Of a DNA stretch of 64,000 nucleotides, positions 1 through 7,929 are shown one piece after another; the stretch's first letter is position 1; the number at the start of each line of letters is the position of its first letter. A model generated the notes under the pieces. It was not told the origin of the DNA and ran no database searches. It saw nothing but the letters and a program-made list of their open reading frames with translations. The translations under genes were made by a program, and so were the position numbers. The DNA comes from CTSOIL-112 sp964293815 (GTDB taxonomy: Bacteria > Pseudomonadota > Gammaproteobacteria > Burkholderiales > Burkholderiaceae): positions 1-64,000 of the forward strand of contig CAXYYC010000004.1 in NCBI GenBank assembly GCA_964293815.1. The letters run 5' to 3'.

Positions 1-424
1 GGTTAGTTTAAAGGGTTCTACTTTTAGGTGCTGGCTTTTTTAGGGGGTATTACCGACCAATCGCCCGAAACGCAACACCAGCAGACACATTTCCCCAACA
101 CAACCTTTTTATGCTTGCATTTGCGTACAAATACGCAACCCCGCAAACACTCAGCCCGCATGACACCGCACACCCTCCTCCCTGCGCAATACCTATCGGT
201 TGGAGCCTCGTGCACCAAGTGTTGTACTCCTTCGAAATCCTTGAAAACACTGGCCTGCACGCGTAATCTGAACGCAACAACACAGACGGTTTAAGCATCA
301 AAAAACCGCCCTGTGTTGGCTCAGCACCGTCCCCAAAACCCTGCCGAGCAAAGCGCTTCATCCATGACAGAGGCAACCATAGATCCAGCGCCCTCCCTCT
401 CACTTGCCTCATAGGAGATTCATT
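1..424. other. left-edge stretch without a supported gene
   Basis: No gene is supported here. Open frames exist on both strands, but they overlap each other, lack a good ribosome binding site and show no recognisable domain. The last bases carry the AGGAG ribosome binding site of the exported-protein gene that starts at 425. Its promoter probably lies in this stretch, but no convincing -35/-10 pair was found. Confidence 0.5.
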
Positions 425-805
425 ATGTTACGCACTAAAATCACCCTCATTACCGCCGCCATTCTCTGCACCGCAGTGGCTCATGCCGGCTCCATCACCC
501 TTGGTAACGGTAGCGCCGGTTCCAGCTCGGCCTCTGTGTCAAACGGTACCGCAGGTGCATTCACTATCGGCACAGGCATTCACGGCGCAACCACCACCAA
601 TGCCAGCGCCGGTAACGCAATGTCAGGCGCCGTCGTGACACCCTCCAGCATCGTCACACAATCGACAACCACTTCAACATCTCAGAACACTGGCGTCTCA
701 GCTGGCTTGGGCTTTGGTGCAGCAGGAGCAGTTGGCACCTCCGGCTCAACCACAGGCGCGGGCGCGGCCGGCAATATGAACACGTTGTTGTGGGTATTCC
801 CATAA
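425..805 (+). CDS. small exported Gly/Ala/Ser/Thr-rich protein, function unknown
   Basis: A 126-residue protein of unknown function. The ATG at 425 is chosen because AGGAG lies just upstream and because translation from there begins with a classic signal peptide: a basic start (MLRTK), a hydrophobic stretch and an AHAG cleavage region near residue 20. An upstream in-frame TTG at 404 would put seven residues ahead of it and has no such support. The mature part is low-complexity, almost entirely Gly, Ala, Ser, Thr, Asn and Val, with no Cys, as in surface fibres or adhesive repeats. It ends in a short hydrophobic tail (LLWVFP). The next gene on the same strand, 96 bp away, also encodes an exported protein, so the two may act together. 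No family was recognised; a structural surface role is inference from composition. Confidence 0.75.
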   Translation: MLRTKITLITAAILCTAVAHAGSITLGNGSAGSSSASVSNGTAGAFTIGTGIHGATTTNASAGNAMSGAVVTPSSIVTQSTTTSTSQNTGVSAGLGFGAAGAVGTSGSTTGAGAAGNMNTLLWVFP

Positions 806-901
806 TCCACGTCGATTCACTTAAAAGATCGTGTACTTAACACGAGTTAGATAGGGGAGAACGGCGTAACAGCCCAGTATCCCCTTTTTAGGAGCGTCAC
901 C

Positions 902-1522
902 ATGAAAAACCTGTTAAAAATCATCGTACTGACCAGTCTGCTGACCTCTGCACCATGGACGTACGCACAAACCAGCACGACCACCGCCACATCGGACTCC
1001 AACGCCAATTCAACGGCCACCGGCAATGCCAATGGCACCAACACCAACATCATCAACTTCCCGAGTGCCCCAGCCAACAGCGCGCACAAAGAAACCGTGG
1101 AGTACAAAGGCAGCTACACCATGAAAAGCGTTCCCGCGCTGTACGCACCACCACTGGTCACCACCATGACGGACACCTGCATGGGCTCCACCAGTGTGGG
1201 CGCATCATTCTCAGGCTTCGGATTCAATGGTGGCAGCACTTGGACCGATCAAAACTGCGTTCGCCGCCTCGATGCACGCGAGTTTCGCGCCATGGGCATG
1301 AACGATGTTGCCGTCGCATTGCTGTGTCAAAATCCGGACAATCAACGCGCGATTGAATCCACAGGACGAACCTGTACCAATCAACCAATGCAGAGCGCTA
1401 CCTTGGCTGAAGAACCTGTAGACACCACCATGGCTCCAGCGCCCGAGATGGACAAAAAACCCGCTCGCCTTCTGTCACGCGTACGTCATCAACCTTCGGC
1501 AGACCGTGAGCCGCGACGTTAA
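902..1522 (+). CDS. exported protein with conserved Cys-containing core, function unknown
   Basis: A 206-residue protein preceded by a good TAGGAG site 7 bp before the ATG. Residues 1-22 form a signal peptide ending in TYAQ. A Thr/Ser/Asn-rich linker follows (about 23-60). The core, about residues 75-155, looks globular: it carries CMGSTSVGASFSGFGFNGG, then STWTDQNCVRR, AREFRAMG and ALLCQ, with a further Cys near residue 158, so at least four Cys could form disulfides. The C-terminal 50 residues are Pro/Met/Arg-rich and probably disordered. The core resembles hypothetical secreted proteins I have a faint memory of, but I cannot name a family. It follows the Gly/Ser-rich exported protein on the same strand and is probably cotranscribed with it. 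The pair converges on the str operon. Confidence 0.75.
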   Translation: MKNLLKIIVLTSLLTSAPWTYAQTSTTTATSDSNANSTATGNANGTNTNIINFPSAPANSAHKETVEYKGSYTMKSVPALYAPPLVTTMTDTCMGSTSVGASFSGFGFNGGSTWTDQNCVRRLDAREFRAMGMNDVAVALLCQNPDNQRAIESTGRTCTNQPMQSATLAEEPVDTTMAPAPEMDKKPARLLSRVRHQPSADREPRR

Positions 1523-1700
1523 TGAAAAGCGACAACCCGCATTAGCAACACCATCATTGACAAGCGCGTCATTCAACGCCGCGAACCCAAAAGTCAACGG
1601 CTAAAATAGCGCGCTTACCATGGAATTGGCGGATTTCCAACCACCGGCTGCAATCAAACCGCAACCTCCAAAACATCCAGATGACCTCAAGCCCAAATGC

Positions 1701-1728
1701 AAAAAACGCACCCGAAGGTGCGTTTTTA
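1701..1728. terminator. bidirectional Rho-independent terminator
   Basis: An 11-bp perfect stem (AAAAACGCACC / GGTGCGTTTTT) with a CGAA tetraloop lies between the convergent exported-protein gene and rpsJ. The A-run on one side and T-run on the other let it stop transcription from both directions. It ends the str operon directly after rpsJ. Confidence 0.85.
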
Positions 1729-1783
1729 ACAGCTCAAACGTGTGCGTCTGAATCAATTGATTGGAATGGGTTGGTTAAACCAA

Positions 1784-2092
1784 TTAAACCTTGATTTCAA
1801 CGTCCACGCCGGCAGGCAAGTCCAGCTTCATCAAAGCATCCACTGTTTTTTCGGTTGGATCAACGATGTCCATCAAACGTTGATGCGTGCGAATTTCGAA
1901 TTGATCGCGTGAGGTTTTATTCACGTGCGGTGAGCGCAAAATATCAAAACGCTGAATGCGCGTTGGCAATGGAACCGGACCTTTAACGATCGCGCCGGTG
2001 CGCTTTGCTGTTTCCACGATTTCAGCCGCTGATTGATCGATCAAACGATAGTCGAATGCTTTCAAACGAATACGAATTTTTTGCTTAGCCAT
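1784..2092 (-). CDS. rpsJ: 30S ribosomal protein S10
   Basis: Full-length S10, 102 residues against about 103 in most bacteria. The start MAKQKIRIRLKAFDYR, the central GPVPLPTR loop and the HQRLMDI segment are hallmark S10 sequence. S10 sits in the head of the small subunit, and in complex with NusB it also acts in transcription antitermination. It is the last gene of this str operon, 95 bp downstream of tuf, and is followed by a terminator. In enterobacteria rpsJ instead leads the S10 operon (rplC and so on); finding it after tuf is common in betaproteobacteria, but here no rplC follows, so the rest of the S10 cluster must lie elsewhere. Confidence 0.98.
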   Translation of the reverse strand: MAKQKIRIRLKAFDYRLIDQSAAEIVETAKRTGAIVKGPVPLPTRIQRFDILRSPHVNKTSRDQFEIRTHQRLMDIVDPTEKTVDALMKLDLPAGVDVEIKV

Positions 2093-2150
2093 TTTTTGCT
2101 TTCCAAAGAACGAGGTGATTGCTCACCGATTAAATAAAGAACAATAAGTC

Positions 2151-2176
2151 GCATAAGGCGGCGCACCGCCTCATGC
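2151..2176 (-). other. hairpin in the tuf-rpsJ spacer
   Basis: GCAT-AGGCGG and CCGCCT-ATGC pair around a CGCA loop, with one bulged base on each side. There is no T-run, so this is unlikely to be a terminator. It may be an mRNA processing or stability element between tuf and rpsJ. Confidence 0.5.
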
Positions 2177-2187
2177 TGATACAACAA

Positions 2188-3378
2188 TTACGCCGTGATC
2201 TTAGCCACAACACCAGCACCGACGGTACGGCCACCTTCGCGAATCGCGAAGCGCAAGCCTTCTTCCATCGCGATTGGCGCGATCAATTCTACGGACATAG
2301 ACACGTTGTCACCTGGCATCACCATTTCTTTGTCTGCTGGCAAAGTCACGGCGCCGGTCACGTCGGTGGTACGGAAGTAGAATTGTGGACGGTAGTTGTT
2401 AAAGAATGGGGTGTGACGACCACCTTCTTCTTTGGACAATACGTACACTTCTGCGTCGAATTTGGTGTGCGGGTTGATTGAGCCAGGTTTGGCCAATACT
2501 TGACCGCGCTCTACGTCTTCACGTTTGGTACCGCGCAACAATACGCCGACGTTGTCACCCGCTTGACCTTGATCCAGCAATTTGCGGAACATTTCAACAC
2601 CGGTACAGGTGGTTTTTTGGGTTGGTTTGATACCGACGATTTCGATCTCTTCGCCGACTTTGACGATGCCGCGTTCGATACGACCGGTTACGACCGTACC
2701 ACGACCTGAGATAGAGAATACGTCTTCGATTGGCATCAAGAAGGTACCGTCAACCGCACGTTCTGGTGTTGGGATGTAGCTGTCCAACGCTTCACCCAAA
2801 GCCAAGATGGAGGGTTCGCCGATGTCAGATTGGTCGCCTTCGAGTGCCAACTTGGCAGAGCCTTTAACGATTGGCAGGTCGTCACCTGGGAAGTCGTACT
2901 TAGACAACAATTCACGCACTTCCATTTCAACCAATTCCAACAGTTCTTCGTCGTCAACCATGTCGCATTTGTTCAGGTAAACGATGATGTAGGGTACGCC
3001 GACTTGGCGCGCCAACAGGATGTGTTCGCGGGTTTGTGGCATTGGGCCGTCAGCGGCCGAGCACACGAGAATCGCGCCGTCCATTTGCGCCGCGCCGGTA
3101 ATCATGTTTTTCACATAGTCGGCGTGACCTGGGCAGTCTACGTGGGCGTAGTGGCGACCTGCGGTTTCGTATTCAACGTGTGCGGTGTTGATGGTAATAC
3201 CACGGGCTTTTTCTTCTGGTGCCGCGTCAATATCCGCGTAGCCTTTGGCTTCGCCACCGAACTTCTTGGTCAATACCGTGGTGATCGCCGCGGTCAATGT
3301 CGTTTTTCCGTGATCCACGTGACCAATCGTACCTACGTTCACGTGCGGTTTGGTACGTTCAAACTTGCCTTTTGCCAT
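2188..3378 (-). CDS. tuf: translation elongation factor Tu
   Basis: Elongation factor Tu, 396 residues, the standard length. It delivers aminoacyl-tRNA to the ribosome in a GTP-dependent manner. The start is at 3378 (MAKGKFERTK), which has a purine-rich GGAAAT site upstream; the open frame extends seven more codons but without support. The GTPase motifs are present: GHVDHGKT (P-loop), DCPGH, and NKCD, followed by the two beta-barrel domains. It lies between fusA and rpsJ in the str operon. Many proteobacteria carry a second tuf copy near the secE/nusG region, which cannot be judged from this window. Confidence 0.98.
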   Translation of the reverse strand: MAKGKFERTKPHVNVGTIGHVDHGKTTLTAAITTVLTKKFGGEAKGYADIDAAPEEKARGITINTAHVEYETAGRHYAHVDCPGHADYVKNMITGAAQMDGAILVCSAADGPMPQTREHILLARQVGVPYIIVYLNKCDMVDDEELLELVEMEVRELLSKYDFPGDDLPIVKGSAKLALEGDQSDIGEPSILALGEALDSYIPTPERAVDGTFLMPIEDVFSISGRGTVVTGRIERGIVKVGEEIEIVGIKPTQKTTCTGVEMFRKLLDQGQAGDNVGVLLRGTKREDVERGQVLAKPGSINPHTKFDAEVYVLSKEEGGRHTPFFNNYRPQFYFRTTDVTGAVTLPADKEMVMPGDNVSMSVELIAPIAMEEGLRFAIREGGRTVGAGVVAKITA

Positions 3379-3420
3379 TTTAATTTCCTTTAATATCAAT
3401 CAATTAAGTTATTAAATTGT

Positions 3421-3450
3421 GTCGAGCGTTGCGTTCTCACGCCGCTCGAC
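3421..3450 (-). other. strong hairpin in the fusA-tuf spacer
   Basis: GTCGAGCG pairs perfectly with CGCTCGAC, and an inner GCGT/ACGC pairing extends the stem. On the minus strand it is followed by a mixed A/T stretch rather than a T-run, so complete termination is doubtful. An intercistronic stability or partial-attenuation role is inferred. Confidence 0.6.
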
Positions 3451-3461
3451 CATTTTATCTA

Positions 3462-5564
3462 TTACTTAGCGCGTGCGCTAACCACGGCTTCAGCCACATT
3501 ACGCGGTGCTTCTGAGTAATGTTTGAATTCCATAGAGTAGGTTGCACGCCCTTGAGTTGCTGAACGCAGATCGGTTGAGTAGCCGAACATTTCAGACAAC
3601 GGTACTTCGGCTTTGATGATTTTGCCGCCGCCGACCATATCGTCCATACCTTGAACAATACCACGACGTGATGACAAGTCGCCCATCACGGTACCGGTGT
3701 ATTCTTCAGGGGTTTCTACTTCAACCGCCATCATCGGTTCGAGCAACACAGGATTCGCTTTGCGCATACCTTCTTTAAACGCCATCGAGCCGGCCATGCG
3801 GAACGCATTTTCGTTCGAGTCGACGTCGTGGTATGAACCGAAGTGAACCGTTACTTTCACGTCAACAACCGGATAACCTGCAACCACACCGGCTTTCAAT
3901 GTTTCTTCCACACCTTTTTGAACCGCAGGGATGAATTCACGAGGAATCACACCGCCCTTAATTTCATCAACAAATTGGAAACCAACCCCCGGTTCTTGCG
4001 GTTCGAGTTTCAGTACCGCGTGACCGTATTGACCACGACCACCAGACTGTTTGACGAATTTCGCTTCGGCGTTTTCAACCACGTTGCGGATGGTTTCACG
4101 ATAGGCTACTTGCGGTTTACCCACGTTGGCTTCTACGTTGAATTCACGCTTCATACGGTCAACAATAATTTCCAAGTGCAATTCGCCCATACCGCCGATA
4201 ATCGTTTGACCGGATTCTTCGTCGGTTGATACACGGAAAGAAGGATCTTCTGCTGCCAAACGGTTCAAGGCCAAGCCCATTTTCTCTTGGTCGGCTTTGG
4301 TTTTCGGTTCAACGGCTTGCGAAATCACCGGCTCTGGGAACACCATGCGCTCCAAGATGATGGGCGCGTCCAATGCACACAGGGTTTCACCGGTCGTTAC
4401 TTCTTTCAGGCCGATACATGCAGCGATGTCGCCTGCCAATACTTCCTCGATTGGCTCACGGCTGTTCGCGTGCATCTGTACGATACGACCCACGCGTTCT
4501 TTTTTGTCTTTCACCGAGTTCAACACGGTTTCGCCAGATTTCAAAATACCTGAGTACACACGCACGAAGGTCAATTGGCCTACGAATGGGTCGGTCATCA
4601 ATTTGAACGCCAAAGCGGAGAATTTTTCGTTGTCGCTGGCTTTACGGGTCACGTGGTTACCACGGTCGTCTTCACCCTCGATCGCTTTCACGTCCACCGG
4701 CGATGGCATGTAGTCCAAAACCGCGTCCAGCATAGCTTGTACGCCTTTGTTTTTGAACGCAGTGCCACACATCATCGGCTGAATTTCGCACGCCAATGTG
4801 CGGGTGCGCAAACCAACTTTGATGTCTTCTTCGGACAAATCGCCTTCTTCGAGGTATTTGTTCATCAAGTCTTCTGACGCTTCCGCTGCAGACTCAACCA
4901 TTTTTTCACGCCATTCTTGCGCAGTTGCTTCCAAATCAGCCGGAATATCGCGGTACTCAAATTTCGTCCCTTGAGACGCCTCATCCCAGAAAATGGCTTT
5001 CATTTTGACCAAATCCACCACACCTTGGAAATTTTCTTCCGCGCCGATTGGAATTTGAATCGGTACTGGATTGCCGCGCAAGCGGGTTTTCATACCGTCG
5101 TACACTTTGAAGAAGTTCGCGCCGGTACGGTCCATTTTATTGACGAATGCCAAACGGGGCACCGCGTATTTATTGGCCTGACGCCAAACGGTTTCTGATT
5201 GCGGTTGAACGCCACCCACAGCACAGTACACCATACACGCACCATCCAGCACACGCATCGAACGCTCTACCTCGATGGTAAAGTCAACGTGACCCGGGGT
5301 GTCAATGATGTTGATGCGGTGTTCTGGGTAATTGCCGCCCATACCTTTCCAGAACGTGGTGGTCGCAGCAGAGGTAATGGTAATACCGCGCTCTTGCTCT
5401 TGCTCCATCCAGTCCATAGTTGCCGCGCCGTCGTGAACTTCACCGATCTTGTGATTCACGCCCGTGTAAAACAATACGCGCTCAGTCGTCGTGGTTTTAC
5501 CTGCATCAATGTGCGCAGAAATACCAATATTACGATAACGCTCAATAGGGGTCTTGCGAGCCAT
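3462..5564 (-). CDS. fusA: translation elongation factor G
   Basis: Elongation factor G, 700 residues, full length. It is the GTPase that drives ribosomal translocation and, with RRF, ribosome recycling. The start is taken at 5564 (MARKTPIERYRN), 5 bases after an AAGGA site; the open frame runs 26 codons further upstream with no homology to the family. GTPase motifs are AHIDAGKTTTTER (P-loop), DTPGHVDFT and NKMDR, and the later domains include the GELHLEI segment of domain III. It lies between rpsG and tuf. The 226-bp spacer upstream of it is unusually long for a str operon and holds an 83-bp palindrome. Confidence 0.98.
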   Translation of the reverse strand: MARKTPIERYRNIGISAHIDAGKTTTTERVLFYTGVNHKIGEVHDGAATMDWMEQEQERGITITSAATTTFWKGMGGNYPEHRINIIDTPGHVDFTIEVERSMRVLDGACMVYCAVGGVQPQSETVWRQANKYAVPRLAFVNKMDRTGANFFKVYDGMKTRLRGNPVPIQIPIGAEENFQGVVDLVKMKAIFWDEASQGTKFEYRDIPADLEATAQEWREKMVESAAEASEDLMNKYLEEGDLSEEDIKVGLRTRTLACEIQPMMCGTAFKNKGVQAMLDAVLDYMPSPVDVKAIEGEDDRGNHVTRKASDNEKFSALAFKLMTDPFVGQLTFVRVYSGILKSGETVLNSVKDKKERVGRIVQMHANSREPIEEVLAGDIAACIGLKEVTTGETLCALDAPIILERMVFPEPVISQAVEPKTKADQEKMGLALNRLAAEDPSFRVSTDEESGQTIIGGMGELHLEIIVDRMKREFNVEANVGKPQVAYRETIRNVVENAEAKFVKQSGGRGQYGHAVLKLEPQEPGVGFQFVDEIKGGVIPREFIPAVQKGVEETLKAGVVAGYPVVDVKVTVHFGSYHDVDSNENAFRMAGSMAFKEGMRKANPVLLEPMMAVEVETPEEYTGTVMGDLSSRRGIVQGMDDMVGGGKIIKAEVPLSEMFGYSTDLRSATQGRATYSMEFKHYSEAPRNVAEAVVSARAK

Positions 5565-5695
5565 AATTATCCTTTTTGAAAAAAGTAAAAAGGCTTTACT
5601 CTCTTCGTTTGTTATTAATAGCGACTGCTTTTTCGTTACCAATCAAACACTTAAAACAGTCTAAATTCTTTGCTGCATTTGTGATTTTTACAAGT

Positions 5696-5778
5696 AATTG
5701 GGTGGAGAACAAGGCATCGCGCCCGACGCTGTACATCAAGTACAGCAAGGAAGCGATAACGCCGTTATCCGCCCAATT
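5696..5778. repeat. 83-bp imperfect palindromic element between rpsG and fusA
   Basis: The two ends are inverted copies of TAATTGGG, and the similarity continues inward (GGNGGANAAC on both arms). The centre is a perfect small hairpin, GCTGTAC-ATCAA-GTACAGC. Each arm is 51 bp when read to the far side of the central hairpin. The element begins 13 bp after the rpsG stop codon and is transcribed with the operon. It looks like a miniature or REP-type palindromic repeat, but no second copy exists in this window, so its mobility is unproven. Confidence 0.6.
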
Positions 5779-5790
5779 ACGCCGTAAAAA

Positions 5791-6261
5791 TTAGAAGCGG
5801 AAATGCGAGAACGCTTTATTCGCTTCAGCCATACGGTGAACTTCATCGCGTTTTTTCATCGCGCCGCCACGGCCTTCGGACGCGTCTAACAATTCACCTG
5901 CCAAGCGCAATGCCATGGTTTTTTCACCACGTTTTTTGGCTGCTTCGCGCAACCAACGCATCGACAATGCCATGCGACGCGACGGACGCACTTCAACCGG
6001 CACTTGATAGTTCGCGCCACCAACACGGCGACTTTTCACTTCAACCAATGGTTTTGCATTATTCAATGCGGTCATAAACACTTCTAATGGATCTTTACCG
6101 GTTTTGTTGGCAATTTGATCCAAGGCACCATAGGCAATGCCTTCTGCTACAGATTTTTTACCCGATAACATGATCACGTTCATGAACTTGGCCAATTCCA
6201 CACTACCAAATTTTGGATCTGGCAAAATATCACGTTTAGGGACTTCACGACGACGAGGCAT
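5791..6261 (-). CDS. rpsG: 30S ribosomal protein S7
   Basis: S7, 156 residues, the normal length. It is a primary 16S rRNA binding protein that nucleates assembly of the small-subunit head. The start MPRRREVPKRDILPDPK and the MTALNNAKP and GGANYQVPVEV segments are family hallmarks. An AGGAAGA site precedes the ATG. It is the second gene of the operon, 148 bp after rpsL. In enterobacteria S7 represses its own operon by binding the rpsL-rpsG spacer; whether that applies here cannot be read from the sequence. Confidence 0.98.
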   Translation of the reverse strand: MPRRREVPKRDILPDPKFGSVELAKFMNVIMLSGKKSVAEGIAYGALDQIANKTGKDPLEVFMTALNNAKPLVEVKSRRVGGANYQVPVEVRPSRRMALSMRWLREAAKKRGEKTMALRLAGELLDASEGRGGAMKKRDEVHRMAEANKAFSHFRF

Positions 6262-6409
6262 CTCATCTTCCTTTCTTCAGTTGGCCACAACGGCCTTGAC
6301 AACCCATACATTAACCATCAATCTCGAGTCGTCACTTACTCGGTAGTCAAAACATTACTGACCCACCGTAGTTGTTAAACAAAAATTTCAAACTTAATTC
6401 AATCGCAGA

Positions 6410-6787
6410 TTACGCTTTTTTAGGGCGTTTCGCGCCGTATTTAGAACGCGCTTGTTTACGATCTTTCACACCCTGCAAGTCCAAAGAACCGCGTACGATG
6501 TGGTAACGAACACCTGGCAAGTCTTTCACACGACCACCGCGAATCAACACGACGCTATGCTCTTGCAAATTATGGCCTTCACCACCGATGTACGAAATCA
6601 CTTCAAAGCCGTTGGTCAAACGCACTTTGGCAACTTTACGCATCGCAGAGTTTGGTTTCTTAGGAGTGGTGGTGTATACACGGGTACACACACCGCGCTT
6701 TTGCGGGCAATTTTCCAAAGCAGGACTTTTGCTCACTTCACGCACTTGAGTACGCGGTTTGCGCACTAACTGGTTAATAGTTGGCAT
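6410..6787 (-). CDS. rpsL: 30S ribosomal protein S12
   Basis: S12, 125 residues, at the decoding centre of the ribosome. The start MPTINQLVRKPR at 6787 is the conserved one; the open frame extends 11 codons upstream without support. The conserved TTPKKPNSA and GGRVKDLPGVRYH segments are intact. The lysines of PKKPNSA and of GGRVKDLPG, sites of classic streptomycin-resistance substitutions, have the wild-type residue, so no such resistance is predicted. It is the first gene of the str operon here; rpoC is not adjacent upstream, because the next gene is a divergent glycosyltransferase. Confidence 0.98.
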   Translation of the reverse strand: MPTINQLVRKPRTQVREVSKSPALENCPQKRGVCTRVYTTTPKKPNSAMRKVAKVRLTNGFEVISYIGGEGHNLQEHSVVLIRGGRVKDLPGVRYHIVRGSLDLQGVKDRKQARSKYGAKRPKKA

Positions 6788-7159
6788 TGTTTTTAATCCA
6801 ATAATAAACATTTCACTCATTTAATCACGGCGTATACGCCGACAGGCGGCGCAACACACTTTTCACCCGACCATTTACCATACCACACAGCCAAGTTACT
6901 GATTAAACACGTCTTTCGATCGAAATAGTCAAACACATACAGCTCGCCTATTTCAACGAACTTGCCATCATACGCCAACAAACCAATAAAATCAATGGCT
7001 TAATCTGAGGAAAAGGCGCAATTGCCGTGGTTTTATCGAAATTACAACAAGCCATCTGCGCACAGCATTCATTTTGCCTTCTCAAAAGGCGCGCGCGTGT
7101 TTGCAATTGCCGACAAATTCGGACACAATAGCCCAACGATCAATCACGCAAGGCAACAC
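6788..7159. other. divergent intergenic region between rpsL and a glycosyltransferase gene
   Basis: This 372-bp gap must carry the str operon leader and promoter (minus strand) and the promoter of the glycosyltransferase (plus strand). It contains a perfect 14-bp palindrome, CGGCGTATACGCCG, at 6828-6841 inside the rpsL leader. A candidate rpsL promoter is given separately. Reading frames that extend the glycosyltransferase gene into this region are not supported. Confidence 0.55.
6902..6932 (-). promoter_or_regulatory. candidate sigma-70 promoter of the str operon
   Basis: On the minus strand TTGACT (6932-6927) is followed after 19 bp by TTTAAT (6907-6902), five matches of six to each consensus hexamer. 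The spacing is longer than the optimal 17 bp. It lies about 115 bp upstream of rpsL. This is a visual match only. Confidence 0.35.
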
Positions 7160-7876
7160 ATGGTTAATGTCATCTGCATGAAATGGGGCACCAAGTACGG
7201 CCCCGAATACGTCAACACCTTACACAATATGGTCACGCGGCATTTGCGCCTGCCGCATCGCTTTGTTTGCCTGACCGACAGCACCGAAGGACTCAACTCC
7301 GGCATCGAAACCTTTCCCATCCCCCCAATGCCCATCGAATTAAGCGGCCCCGAACGCGGCTGGAAAAAGCTGCTGACGTTTGCACCGACTTTGTATGATT
7401 TGCACGGCGACACCCTGTTTCTGGATATCGACATCATCATCACCGGCAGCTTGGATGAGTTCTTCACCCAAAAAGGCGATGTTTTGATTATTCGTGAGTG
7501 GAAACCCCGCCACGGACTGGGTAATTCGTCGGTATATCGCTTCAAAATCGGCGCCCATTCGGATGTGTTGGACTACTTCGCACACAACTTCGAGCAAATC
7601 AAACAGAATTTTCGCCACGAACAAGCATTTTTATGCGACTACTTGAGCAAAAAAGGCGCGCTCGGCTTTTGGCCAGAAGGCTGGGTACGCAGCTTCAAAC
7701 GCCACTGCATGCACTATTTCCCCAAATCGCTGTTCATCCCGCCGCAATTACCCAACAATACGCGCGTATTGATTTTCCACGGCAGGCCGAATCCTGATGA
7801 GGCGATTGTCGGCAAAACCGGAAAATGGTATCGATTTGCACGACCCGCCGCCTGGATTAAAGATTATTGGAAATAA
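7160..7876 (+). CDS. putative glycosyltransferase with DxD motif
   Basis: A 238-residue predicted nucleotide-sugar glycosyltransferase. The ATG at 7160 is chosen because homologous proteins I know of start with the pattern MVNVICMKWGTKYG and because AAGG lies 7 bp upstream; the frame opens 46 codons earlier without support. The LFLDIDIIITGSLDEFF segment contains the DxD-type metal/UDP-binding motif, and GNSSVYRF and a late HGRP segment are typical of a GT8-like family found in alpha- and betaproteobacteria. No signal peptide or membrane segment is seen, so it should be cytoplasmic. It is alone on the plus strand and converges on rfbC, so it may contribute a sugar to the same glycan. Acceptor and donor cannot be assigned. 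Confidence 0.75.
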   Translation: MVNVICMKWGTKYGPEYVNTLHNMVTRHLRLPHRFVCLTDSTEGLNSGIETFPIPPMPIELSGPERGWKKLLTFAPTLYDLHGDTLFLDIDIIITGSLDEFFTQKGDVLIIREWKPRHGLGNSSVYRFKIGAHSDVLDYFAHNFEQIKQNFRHEQAFLCDYLSKKGALGFWPEGWVRSFKRHCMHYFPKSLFIPPQLPNNTRVLIFHGRPNPDEAIVGKTGKWYRFARPAAWIKDYWK

Positions 7877-7884
7877 GCGACCAT

Positions 7885-7918
7885 AAAAAACGGGCGGAAA
7901 ATCCGCCCGTGGTTTTTT
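7885..7918. terminator. bidirectional terminator between the glycosyltransferase and rfbC
   Basis: ACGGGCGGA and TCCGCCCGT form a 9-bp stem around AAA, with six A on the left and six T on the right. It can end both the plus-strand glycosyltransferase transcript and the minus-strand rfb operon. Confidence 0.85.
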
Positions 7919-7929
7919 AAAACTCAACT

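Noticed and set aside
28..412. Overlapping open frames on both strands at the left edge
   Set aside because: They overlap each other, have no good ribosome binding site, no domain and unusual composition; the region is better read as upstream sequence of the exported-protein gene.
5576..5794. Plus-strand open frame across the rpsG-fusA spacer
   Set aside because: It lies mostly inside the palindromic element, antisense to the str operon, and its second half merely translates the palindrome.
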